64,000 bases of DNA from Pseudobdellovibrionaceae bacterium (GTDB taxonomy: Bacteria; Bdellovibrionota; Bdellovibrionia; Bdellovibrionales; JAGQZY01): positions 124,001 through 188,000 of the forward strand of contig JACKAL010000002.1 of NCBI GenBank assembly GCA_020635085.1, in the 5' to 3' direction. The translations under genes were made by a program, and so were the position numbers. The notes beneath the pieces were generated by a model. It searched no databases. It worked only from the letters and a program-made list of their open reading frames with translations, and was not told the DNA's origin. How positions within the stretch are numbered: position 1 is the stretch's first letter; every line of letters starts with the position of its first letter. This document shows positions 15,467 through 23,845 of the stretch, in pieces.

Positions 15467-16951
15467 TTAGGCAGACACCGCATCTGAGTGACTGAGCTCT
15501 TTACCGTCATACCCTACAAACTGCTCTTTATTATCTATTGTGGTGCTGATGTGTACGGGACGTTTCCAAATTTTATGAAGATTCTTGAGCGTTTCCTCCA
15601 TATAATTGGTTTGCATCTCTACGCCCTCATAAAGATGCCGCAAAAGCAATTCGCCACGATTTTTATAATTTGCATTTTCCACAGTAATAATCGGTTGACC
15701 AAAATTGGTAAGTTGAAATAGTAACTGTTTTTTTATTGCCGGGAAGTTCCGTGTGTCCACCTCATACTGTCCGGTGCGATTGTTAAATCGATAAACAAAC
15801 ATCTTATTGTCTACACAAAATTCTTCGGTCAAGAATTCATCAATAAATGTAACATCGTTGTAATCGCGGCGAACCTGAAAAATCTTCTCTCGCCCCAGCC
15901 CTAATTTTTTATCCCAACTTTTTTTCTCAGCAATATCCGTACACTCATTCCATTCTTTACCAAACCGTCCCTTATTCCAACGCTCTTCAATGTTGCGAAA
16001 TAGTTCAATGCCCACTTTATACGGATTAAAACTCATGGGGCTCATCGCCAGAGTTCCTGCGCATGCATCGGCGTAGTCGATCACTTCACTATCGGAAAGA
16101 ATTTTTTCCGTCATCATTTTGGAATGCCAATATGAGGCCCAACCCTCGTTCATAATTTTGGTCATCCCTTGAGGAACAAAATAATAGGCTTCTGCACGAA
16201 CAATTGAAAGTACGTCTTGTTGCCAGTTTTTTAGTGGCGCGTGTTTCATCAAGAACAATAAGACATCGCGCTCTGGTCGCTCCGGAATTCTCATGTGTTC
16301 TTCTTGCCCTTGCTCACTGTGATGATCACCGGCACGAAATTTCGCTGCAGAGCTAATATATTCATCTAAGAATTCTTTACCGCTGGTAAAGAGCGATCCC
16401 TTTTTCTCTTCCTCTTCTGGGCGCCCTCTTTCTGAAGACTTGGGTATATATGGACTGTAGCGATCTATAAGGTTTTCAAGACTTAAACAATGATCAATAA
16501 AGGTTTCTACCTCATCCACGCCGTAACGATCAATATACCGGCGAATACGTGTGGCATGATTAGCCATTGTGTCCATCATTTTTCGATCAGTTGGCGCAAA
16601 CCATTTATTATTTTTAAAAAAATCACAGTGTCCATACACGTGAGCCATCACGAGTTTTTGGTCAACCGTGCGGTTCCCCTCCATTAAATAAGCGTAGCAG
16701 GGGTCATTATTGATAACCATTTCGTAAATTTTAGATAAACCATATTCGTAGCTTTTAGCGAGCTTCTCGTAGTCCATACCAAAACGCCAATGGGGGTATC
16801 GCACTGGAAACCCACCATATGCTGCAAATTGGTTCATCTGATCATAGGTAATAATCTCAAAAATTGTATCGTAAAAATCCAAACCAAAATCTTTAGCAAT
16901 GGCTAAAATTTTTTGTCGCGCTTTCTCGAGTTCCGGGGTTAAATTTGCCAT
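15467..16951 (-). CDS. spoVR: SpoVR family protein
   Basis: A 494-residue cytoplasmic protein of the SpoVR/YcgB family, full length. Family blocks include DFYDTIFEIITYDQMNQ, AAYGGFPVRYPHWRFGM, VYGHCDFFKNN, NEGWASYWHSKMM and NPYKVGIELFRNIEERW. Molecular function is unknown, but it is genetically tied to the PrkA kinase and YhbH in stress response and in Bacillus spore cortex formation. It is the third gene of the prkA-yhbH-spoVR operon: its ATG overlaps the yhbH stop in TAATG. Confidence 0.96.
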   Translation of the reverse strand: MANLTPELEKARQKILAIAKDFGLDFYDTIFEIITYDQMNQFAAYGGFPVRYPHWRFGMDYEKLAKSYEYGLSKIYEMVINNDPCYAYLMEGNRTVDQKLVMAHVYGHCDFFKNNKWFAPTDRKMMDTMANHATRIRRYIDRYGVDEVETFIDHCLSLENLIDRYSPYIPKSSERGRPEEEEKKGSLFTSGKEFLDEYISSAAKFRAGDHHSEQGQEEHMRIPERPERDVLLFLMKHAPLKNWQQDVLSIVRAEAYYFVPQGMTKIMNEGWASYWHSKMMTEKILSDSEVIDYADACAGTLAMSPMSFNPYKVGIELFRNIEERWNKGRFGKEWNECTDIAEKKSWDKKLGLGREKIFQVRRDYNDVTFIDEFLTEEFCVDNKMFVYRFNNRTGQYEVDTRNFPAIKKQLLFQLTNFGQPIITVENANYKNRGELLLRHLYEGVEMQTNYMEETLKNLHKIWKRPVHISTTIDNKEQFVGYDGKELSHSDAVSA

Positions 16952-18048
16952 TAACGACTCTTTCCAAGAAAATCTTTTATCGAAGCTAAAATATGCTCTT
17001 TATTTTTAATCTTACTTAAAACGACCTTTTCGTTACTGGGGTACTCTTTTTCCAAATCTTTATAAAATTGACCGCTTCCATATTTACTTTCTACCTGTCC
17101 GTATCCGAAGAAATTGACTTTCGGAAGAATGTCTTCAGTTAAAATCTTCATGCATAATTTCGTATCGTCGCTACTCCAGTTGTCCCCATCACTAAAATGA
17201 AACGGATAAATATTCCATTGGTCCGCTGGATACTCTTCATTGATAATATCTCGACATACTTTATAAGCAGAACTAATTAATGTCCCACCAGATTCACTCG
17301 TACGAAAAAATGTTTCTTCGTCCACTTCTTTAGCAGCGGCATCGTGAACAATAAAACGCGTTTCGAGTCCCTTATAATGTTTTTTGAGCCAAGTGTTGAT
17401 CCAAAAACTTTCTAGACGAACAATTTCTTTTTGTTCTTCACCCATCGAGCCGGAAACATCCATAATGTATATCACTACCGCATTGGCTTGTGGCTCGGTA
17501 ACCGTTTTAAAAGAACGATAGCGAAAATCTTGACGAATAGGTATAACAACAGGATCTTTTGGGTTGTAAATCCCACTGGAAATATATCTTTTTAATGCAC
17601 GTTTGTAGGAGCTTTTAAAGTGGCGCAGAGAATCTGGTCCAACCGGCGCCATGCCACTATATTCTGTTTTTTGAGATTGAATTTTGCTGCCTTTAGGTTC
17701 AATGCGTGGAAGCTGCAATTCTTCGCCGAGAATATCCGCAAGCTCGTCAAAAGACATTTCTACTTCTAAAGAGTGTTCGCCGGGATTATTCCCCGCCTGA
17801 CCTTCGCCACTTTGTGGATCACCACCATCCACCGCATCGCCCTCTTTCCCATCACCCTGGCCCACACCGCCCTGTTGTTTAGGGCCATATTTAAAGCGCG
17901 GGATATCAATGTAGGGAACTGGAATTTTCACATAGTCTTTTTCGCGCTTACCAATAAGCTCATCGTGAGAAACATACTTTTTAAAGTTCTCACGAATTTT
18001 GCCTCGCACGATATCACGAAAGCGACTGTGGTCTCGTCGTATTGACAT
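16951..18048 (-). CDS. yhbH: YhbH/YeaH (DUF444) family protein
   Basis: A 365-residue DUF444 protein. It opens with MSIRRDHSRFRDIVRGKIRE and shows a central Gly/Asp-rich linker (about 65-95). A von Willebrand A-like domain follows with a MIDAS-type DVSGSMGEEQKE near 195. The C-terminus has FHFSDGDNWSSDD and FFGYGQVE. It is the standard partner of PrkA and SpoVR and probably scaffolds or is controlled by PrkA. AGGATTAATAA precedes the ATG; prkA ends 10 bp upstream. Confidence 0.95.
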   Translation of the reverse strand: MSIRRDHSRFRDIVRGKIRENFKKYVSHDELIGKREKDYVKIPVPYIDIPRFKYGPKQQGGVGQGDGKEGDAVDGGDPQSGEGQAGNNPGEHSLEVEMSFDELADILGEELQLPRIEPKGSKIQSQKTEYSGMAPVGPDSLRHFKSSYKRALKRYISSGIYNPKDPVVIPIRQDFRYRSFKTVTEPQANAVVIYIMDVSGSMGEEQKEIVRLESFWINTWLKKHYKGLETRFIVHDAAAKEVDEETFFRTSESGGTLISSAYKVCRDIINEEYPADQWNIYPFHFSDGDNWSSDDTKLCMKILTEDILPKVNFFGYGQVESKYGSGQFYKDLEKEYPSNEKVVLSKIKNKEHILASIKDFLGKSR

Positions 18049-18057
18049 TTATTAATC

Positions 18058-20130
18058 CTATTTATTCTCTTTGACGTCTCCGCGCGCAAAAATACTCGCT
18101 ACATATTGCAACACATCTGTTGCCGAAATTTCATCGTAGCCGAAATCTTTAATCAGGCGAGACTTCACGATGTCGATTTTCTCTTGCGTTTCTTTATCTA
18201 CTTCCGAAGTCACAAGAGACGTCAGCTTAATGCTATCTTTTTGATCTTCAAAAAGCTTTAACTCTAGCGCTTTATGCAGACGTTCGTTCATTTTGTAATC
18301 GAATTTTTTGCCCTCAAGCGCAATCGCACCGATATAGTTCATAATTTCGCGACGGAAATCATCTTTGCGCGACTCGGGAATATCAATTTTTTCCTCAACC
18401 GAACGCATAAGGCGTTCGTTCGGCTCTTCATCGCGACCGGTAAAAGGATTTTTTACTTTTTCGCGTTGTGTGTATGCTTTTACGTTATCAATATAGTTAC
18501 CACACAAGCGCGCAAGAGCGCCCTCGTCGGCACTGATCGCTCTTTGCACTTCTGATTTAATCATTTCTTCGTATTCTTTACGAACCACATCAATTAATTC
18601 ACGATATTCTTTCTTAAGATCATCGTTCGACAATAATGAGTGATGTTTCAGTCCCGATTCCAACTCATTCAGCACCATAAATGGATTTACCGATCCACGA
18701 TTATTTTGTTGTGCCTGGATCAGAGAGTTGGAAATTTTATCCTGAATATAGCGTGGAGAAATTCCCTCCAAGCCCTCACGGATAGTGTCTTTACGCAACT
18801 CTTTAATGTTATCTTCCGTATAATTGGGAAGGGTTTTCCCATCATAGAGTTTCATTTTTTGCAAACGTGTTAAGTTGGCTTTTTTGGGTTTTTCTAAGCG
18901 TGTAAGGACCGCCCACATCGCCGCTACCTCAATCGTATGTGGAGCGATGCTCACACCGCGAATACGTTTTTTATTAAAATCTTTTTCGTAGATTTTTATT
19001 TCTTCGCGAAGCTTGGTAATATAAGGAATATCAATCTTCACAGTACGGTCGCGCAGAGCTTCCATGAACTCATTGTTTTGTAATTTGCGATACTCCGGCT
19101 CGTTGGTATGTCCTATGATCACTTCATCGATATATGTTTGGGCAAATTTCTTCGGTTTAACAACATGCTCTTGCGATGCCCCAAGAAGATCATATAAAAA
19201 CGCCACATCAAGCTTAAGAACCTCGACAAACTCTATCATTCCGCGGTTGGCCACGTTGAATTCACCATCGAAGTTAAACGCGCGCGGATCCGAATCAGAA
19301 CCATACTCAGCAATTTTGCGATAATTCAAATCACCAGTAAGCTCGGTGCTATCCTGATTTTTTTCATCTTTTGGTTGAAACGTACCAATACCAATACGAT
19401 CTGCCTCACTTAAAAGCATTCGCTTGACACGCACGTGCTTTAAAACCGCACTGAGCTCACCTTTATATTTTTCCATCAGGGCTTTAAAAATAAATCGACT
19501 TGGCGGAGATAACTCCCCCTCAATACGAATACGATAATCGCCCGAAAGGCCACGATTTAATTCTTCTTCCACGCGATGTCGCAATTGGAGTGGAACTAAA
19601 AGAAGCGGGTCTTCATGCATGGGGCTTGGAAAAAATTTGGTATTGGCACCCAGAAGGTCCCCTAAAACACCCGTCTCATCCACCCACTCGAAAGTATACA
19701 GAGCACCGGAGCCCGTTTTGGAGTAGTGTTCTAATCCTTTTTTTATTCTTCTACAGATGGTCGATTTCGCACTACCTACTGGACCGTGTAGAAGAATGAC
19801 ACGTTTTTCTGTCCCATAACCAAGGCTCGCGGCTTTTAAAACATTCACCAGTTTCATTAAGGCAATGTCGAGACCAAACACACCGTCTTTGCCGTCGTTG
19901 TCTACATCGTCAAAGAAGTGATAGCGTGTGACTTTCTTTTTTGTATCGACGTACTCACTAGAGCCCTGTTCTACAATCATATCATACATACGTTGATAGG
20001 CGTTGCGTGTGACCTTCGGATTTTGCTTAACAATGTTCAGGTATTCATCGAAAGTTCCGCTCCAAGAGAGATCCTTGAAATCGTCTTGTCCCTTCCAGTC
20101 CTTCAGAATGTCTGACAATGCTACGCTCAT
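18058..20130 (-). CDS. prkA: PrkA family serine protein kinase/AAA+ protein
   Basis: A 690-residue PrkA (YeaG) protein with an N-terminal AAA+ module, Walker A GPVGSAKST near 110, and a C-terminal PrkA domain. The family blocks GTFDEYLNIV, VRVKRMLLSEADRIGIGTF and VAHFLYDLLGASQEH-like segments are recognisable. Known roles in other bacteria are nutrient-stress response, sporulation regulation and persistence; proteolytic rather than kinase activity has been proposed for some. Start ATG 20130 follows AGGAG by six bases; the longer frame to 20157 is not supported. First gene of prkA-yhbH-spoVR. Confidence 0.96.
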   Translation of the reverse strand: MSVALSDILKDWKGQDDFKDLSWSGTFDEYLNIVKQNPKVTRNAYQRMYDMIVEQGSSEYVDTKKKVTRYHFFDDVDNDGKDGVFGLDIALMKLVNVLKAASLGYGTEKRVILLHGPVGSAKSTICRRIKKGLEHYSKTGSGALYTFEWVDETGVLGDLLGANTKFFPSPMHEDPLLLVPLQLRHRVEEELNRGLSGDYRIRIEGELSPPSRFIFKALMEKYKGELSAVLKHVRVKRMLLSEADRIGIGTFQPKDEKNQDSTELTGDLNYRKIAEYGSDSDPRAFNFDGEFNVANRGMIEFVEVLKLDVAFLYDLLGASQEHVVKPKKFAQTYIDEVIIGHTNEPEYRKLQNNEFMEALRDRTVKIDIPYITKLREEIKIYEKDFNKKRIRGVSIAPHTIEVAAMWAVLTRLEKPKKANLTRLQKMKLYDGKTLPNYTEDNIKELRKDTIREGLEGISPRYIQDKISNSLIQAQQNNRGSVNPFMVLNELESGLKHHSLLSNDDLKKEYRELIDVVRKEYEEMIKSEVQRAISADEGALARLCGNYIDNVKAYTQREKVKNPFTGRDEEPNERLMRSVEEKIDIPESRKDDFRREIMNYIGAIALEGKKFDYKMNERLHKALELKLFEDQKDSIKLTSLVTSEVDKETQEKIDIVKSRLIKDFGYDEISATDVLQYVASIFARGDVKENK

Positions 20131-20157
20131 GCTTTTCTCCTTGAGACGGCAACCCAT

Positions 20158-20409
20158 CTCGTCTATAGCCCTGTTTTTAGTATGCCTTAACTCGTTTTAA
20201 GACTCAATTTTCCTCAAAATGTTACAGCAAAATCGATCTATCTTTAGACACAAGTCTAGGATGCACCGGCTAATTGTGTTGGGTAATTATACAATGCTGT
20301 TGTGAGCAAAAATAATCTTTTAACAAATCGTTTGTTTGATAAATATTTTTAATGCTTAGGCAAAGTTTTGTTTATAAGAAAAACCACACGATGACCATAA
20401 GGTACAAAG
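20158..20409. other. intergenic region upstream of prkA, no gene seen
   Basis: AT-rich spacer between the LolB-like gene and prkA. Read on the minus strand, it holds a perfect TATAAT (20286-20291) about 155 bases upstream of the prkA start, with only a poor -35 match. No open frame with a ribosome binding site was seen. Confidence 0.5.
20286..20291 (-). promoter_or_regulatory. candidate -10 box of the prkA operon
   Basis: TATAAT on the minus strand, preceded by CATTG, with no good -35 at 17 bp. It would give a leader of about 150 nt. The same site fits sigma-S-like or extended -10 usage only loosely. Confidence 0.3.
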
Positions 20410-20997
20410 TTACAAGTGAATCACCTCAAAAGATTTCGGTTCTTTAGGTTTAAAATCTGTTTTTCCTGAAGATTTGTCTTGATAAGAAAAGTTAATTTTT
20501 GCTTTTACACTTTCAATTTGTAATGTTTTATTGTCACCATTCGAAGCATCCCAATCAATCTGAATATCATTCTGTGTGCATTTATGGTGTGCCCCCTCTA
20601 CAACACACTGCCATGGCGCACGTAAAGGAAATTTCTCTGAAAAAATCGCAATGATATCACGCGGAGAAATGGCGGTTTTAAGAAGCTTCTCTAAAACGGC
20701 ACTGCCATCGTCCGTTTTATAAATTTTTCCCTCTATGAGATTAATAAATTCGGCATGATTTTGATCGATCACCAATGTGCCCAGAGGAATACTTAATAAC
20801 CCGAGATAGGCGTCTATACGCAATCGATCAGGATACTCTGCCGTTGCAGAGAAATACACCCAATCTTGCTTTTGCTTGATCTTATCGACAATCAGAGTTT
20901 TACCAGAAAAAAACCGAAGTTTCTCCCAGTCGGCCTTAGGCATTGTCTGACAATTCACACATAAAAAGAGCAAGGAACTGAATATGGACGCGCGCAG
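20410..20997 (-). CDS. LolB-like outer-membrane lipoprotein candidate
   Basis: About 195 residues. The hydrophobic leader ASIFSSLLFLCVNC gives an atypical lipobox (VNC), followed by QTMPKADWEKL. The body has the strand pattern of LolB/DUF4292 lipoproteins (WVYFSATAEYPDRLRIDAYLG, then LVIDQNHAEFINLIEGKIY and an SPRDIIAIFS helix), which bind or pass lipoproteins at the outer membrane. No ATG, GTG or TTG lies just before the leader in frame. The start given (CTG 20997) is a guess, and a longer frame reaches into the upstream TPR gene. It lies directly after the TPR lipoprotein on the same strand. Confidence 0.6.
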   Translation of the reverse strand: MRASIFSSLLFLCVNCQTMPKADWEKLRFFSGKTLIVDKIKQKQDWVYFSATAEYPDRLRIDAYLGLLSIPLGTLVIDQNHAEFINLIEGKIYKTDDGSAVLEKLLKTAISPRDIIAIFSEKFPLRAPWQCVVEGAHHKCTQNDIQIDWDASNGDNKTLQIESVKAKINFSYQDKSSGKTDFKPKEPKSFEVIHL

Positions 20998-21031
20998 AAC
21001 GGCATATGTAGACGAATCAGTTCCGCAAATG

Positions 21032-22861
21032 TTAATTTTGCGAGGCTGGTTTACGGTCTTTGTCCACACTTTGTTCTGTTTGTAATCTTTCATCGAGAGT
21101 ATCCAGCTTGCTCTTAAGTTTTTTAACATTTTGCTCGTTGCGTTCATTGTCCACAGCATGCTGATACATCTCACGCGCTTTTTGTGGCAAAGAAATTTTA
21201 AAGTAAACATCACCAAGATGTTCGGAAATAATACTTTCATTAGATTCCAACTGATGGGCTTTCTCAAGTGCTTTTATGGCCTCTTCGGTTTTATTTCGTT
21301 TAAAGAGCACCCAACCTAATGTGTCCAATATAAATCCATCATTAGGTTTTAAAGTTAATGCTCGGCGCGCAAGCCGCTCGGCAATCTCTAGATTGCGCGT
21401 CTTATCGGCATATAAATACGCAAGATAGTTCAAGCCTTCAACATGGTTTTTATCCATGGCGACCAGACTCTCCAACTTTTCAACTGACTTGTCCGATTGG
21501 CCCAGTTGATCATAGACGGCACCCAATTGATATAAAATCTGTGCATCTTGTGGAAACTTGGTATGCGCCTTTTCTAATACATCTTTTGACGACTGATACT
21601 GCTTTTGGCCATCTAGAAAAGATGCATAAAGCGAAAATACTTTCGGATTGTCATCTAAAAACTCCAGGTTTTTCTCGAGTACACTCACGGCACTTCCTGG
21701 ATCGTCAAGAAGCTTGTAAAGATAGGCTGTGTGCATGATACCATCGGCAAAATACTTACTCGTTTTGGGAATCTCGCGAAACTGCTGAATAGCCGCATGA
21801 TAATCTTTTACTTCCTCATAAACGGCACCCAAATAAAAGCGCACACGATCAGAGTCTGGTGTTTGTGCAAGAATTGATTCTAACAGTGGAATCGCCTCTT
21901 TATATTTTTTCTGATCCACTAAAATAAATGCCATTTTTAATTGCGCATTCAAATTGCCCTGATCGAGCTCAATGATGGTTTTAAGATGTTCATAGGCTTT
22001 GTCGTAATTTTCTGTGAGCAAATACGTTTGCACAAGACTTTCTGCAATCGAAACATCTGGCCCATATTGTGTTTGGAAATTTTCGTACAAATCTAAGGCC
22101 TCTTTATACTGCTTCTTTTTTTCGAGAATAGAACCAAGTTCAACAACTGATTGAACAAAGTTCGGTTCAATTTGCAATGATCTCTGTAGTGCCGCCTCTG
22201 CTTTATTCATCGTTGTAGGTGTGGGACGAGTTAAATAGGTTTTCCCTAGATAATACCAGGCAATGTGAGACTTCTGAGATGTTTTTGTGAGTTTTTCAAA
22301 ATAGCCAATGGCTTGATCCACTTTATTTTCGTCCAAATATGTAGCGCCGAGAAGTATTTCTGCTTCTTGATTTTTGGGATCATTTTTAAGTAGCTCCGCG
22401 TAGCTCGCACGTGCCTTATCATGCAAGCCAAGGACGGAGTAAAGACTGGCGCGTAAAATTTGCGCTTCCGAAAAATCAGGTTTAATTTTTAATGCTTCAT
22501 CGCACTCTGTAAGCGCTTGGCTCACCAAGCTCGCACGGACGTATTCACTGGCTAGCCTAAAATGTGTGCGATACGATGTGGGATCATAAACTAAATTCAA
22601 TTTATAATTTTCAATCGCTTTCGCCCAATCTCCTTGCATGCTGTAACTTTCAGCTAGTGTGAAATGATAATCCGCCTTGCTCTGATCTTGGACACTGGTG
22701 ATATCTTCTTGATTTTCAGGCAGAGCAAAGGCCTTCGGGGCGTTGCCTTTCACATCATAAATGGAGCTTTTATAGCCTCCAAGACGAGAAAAATCCCAGC
22801 TAGAACAGCCTGAGACTGCAATGAAGGTTCCGGTAATTACATAAATTGGATTTAGACGCAT
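21032..22861 (-). CDS. TPR-repeat lipoprotein
   Basis: A 609-residue predicted lipoprotein: MRLNPIYVITGTFIAVSGC with lipobox VSGC. About twelve to fourteen tetratricopeptide repeats then run from near residue 65 to 585, for example AKADYHFTLAESYSMQGDWAKA-like and LNYLAYLYADKTRNLEIAERLA-like units. A charged tail ends the protein. It probably works as a periplasmic or outer-membrane scaffold for envelope assembly; BamD/NlpI-like roles are possible but unproven. A strong TAAGGAG precedes the ATG. The LolB-like gene follows it, which supports an outer-membrane role. Confidence 0.85.
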   Translation of the reverse strand: MRLNPIYVITGTFIAVSGCSSWDFSRLGGYKSSIYDVKGNAPKAFALPENQEDITSVQDQSKADYHFTLAESYSMQGDWAKAIENYKLNLVYDPTSYRTHFRLASEYVRASLVSQALTECDEALKIKPDFSEAQILRASLYSVLGLHDKARASYAELLKNDPKNQEAEILLGATYLDENKVDQAIGYFEKLTKTSQKSHIAWYYLGKTYLTRPTPTTMNKAEAALQRSLQIEPNFVQSVVELGSILEKKKQYKEALDLYENFQTQYGPDVSIAESLVQTYLLTENYDKAYEHLKTIIELDQGNLNAQLKMAFILVDQKKYKEAIPLLESILAQTPDSDRVRFYLGAVYEEVKDYHAAIQQFREIPKTSKYFADGIMHTAYLYKLLDDPGSAVSVLEKNLEFLDDNPKVFSLYASFLDGQKQYQSSKDVLEKAHTKFPQDAQILYQLGAVYDQLGQSDKSVEKLESLVAMDKNHVEGLNYLAYLYADKTRNLEIAERLARRALTLKPNDGFILDTLGWVLFKRNKTEEAIKALEKAHQLESNESIISEHLGDVYFKISLPQKAREMYQHAVDNERNEQNVKKLKSKLDTLDERLQTEQSVDKDRKPASQN

Positions 22862-23067
22862 GCCGTCTCCTTAGGGATTATATCGGCGCGTCAGAAGGCT
22901 TAATTGAGCTCTATTTTTTGATCTAAACCTCCGTCTAGTATTTAAATAATAAAGTTATTTCAGTATGTTATAATTTCAATCGGGTTTGTGTAATTTATTC
23001 GCACCCCACTTTTGTCGTGGCGCATTATTTTGCTAGACAATAAATCTGATGAGTCTATGGGCCTTGC
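22862..23067. other. divergent intergenic region between TPR lipoprotein and phaR
   Basis: AT-rich non-coding DNA with several short AT palindrome-like stretches. I see no gene. It must contain the promoter of the TPR gene on the minus strand, but no clear -35/-10 pair stands out. Confidence 0.5.
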
Positions 23068-23096
23068 TTGACAACACGTGGCGCCAGTTCTATGTT
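23068..23096 (+). promoter_or_regulatory. sigma-70-like promoter of phaR
   Basis: TTGACA (23068-23073) and TATGTT (23091-23096) spaced by exactly 17 bp. The start would be near 23103, giving a leader of about 85 nt before phaR. Confidence 0.6.
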
Positions 23097-23187
23097 CGCG
23101 CTGTGCTAAAGACACGTTGAAATTCGCTGATTTTCGAGGCAATAAAGATGCCTTATTTGAAAGCTAAAGCAATGGGAGGACCCTTTG

Positions 23188-23715
23188 ATGAACATGAATC
23201 ACGAAAGCAAAAAAGTGAAAATCATAAAGCGTTACCAAAATCGTAAGCTCTATGACACACAACAAAGTTGCTATGTAACTTTAGATGATATCGCAAAAAT
23301 GATTCGCTCGGACGAAGAAGTCATGGTGATTGATAACAAAACAAAAAATGACATCACTGCTGCGACTTTAACTCAAATCATTTTTGAATCAGAGAAAAAA
23401 GCATCTCAATACGCTCCGCTTTTTACTCTTCGCGAAATCATCCAACATGCGAATGGTAGCATTTCTAGCTATTTGGCAAAATTGGGTGCATTCCCCAAAG
23501 AATATATTGTTAAAGCCGCGCAACCATCCACATCTCGTACCACACAAACAGAATCTGTTATCGATAAAGCCGCTCAATCTTATGACACAGCTAAACAATC
23601 TATTGAGAACAGAATCGCACAAGCAGCTACTCAGGAAAACAACGACGACAACTACACCACGCTTCCTGTTCCTGAAGAAACGCCAAGCTTACCAAATCCA
23701 AACAACAAGTTCTAA
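23188..23715 (+). CDS. phaR: PhaR-type polyhydroxyalkanoate synthesis regulator
   Basis: A 175-residue regulator. Residues about 9-70 are the PHB/PHA accumulation regulator DNA-binding domain, with the hallmark IIKRYQNRKLYDTQQSCYVT and LDDIAKMIRSDEEVMVIDNKT. A PHB_acc-like helical segment follows (TLTQIIFESEKKA ... LREIIQHANGSISSYLAKLG), then a Thr/Ser/Gln-rich tail. In other bacteria PhaR binds PHA granules and represses phasin genes. ATG 23188 follows GGGAGG by nine bases. A clear intrinsic terminator lies 30 bp downstream, so it is a single-gene unit. No PHA synthase gene lies in the window. Confidence 0.92.
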   Translation: MNMNHESKKVKIIKRYQNRKLYDTQQSCYVTLDDIAKMIRSDEEVMVIDNKTKNDITAATLTQIIFESEKKASQYAPLFTLREIIQHANGSISSYLAKLGAFPKEYIVKAAQPSTSRTTQTESVIDKAAQSYDTAKQSIENRIAQAATQENNDDNYTTLPVPEETPSLPNPNNKF

Positions 23716-23744
23716 TTTTTGATTCTGATCAAGCAGAACCAACG

Positions 23745-23770
23745 AAAGCCAGCCGCAAGCTGGCTTTTTT
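23745..23770 (+). terminator. intrinsic terminator of phaR
   Basis: Nine-base perfect stem AAAGCCAGC / GCTGGCTTT with a five-base loop CGCAA, ending in a run of six or more T. Textbook Rho-independent form. Confidence 0.9.
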
Positions 23771-23845
23771 ATTTTCAGCATTACTTCAATAACTTTCTAC
23801 AATGTTCTGTATCTGCACGCACCTAATGAGTCTGTCCCCGAAATC

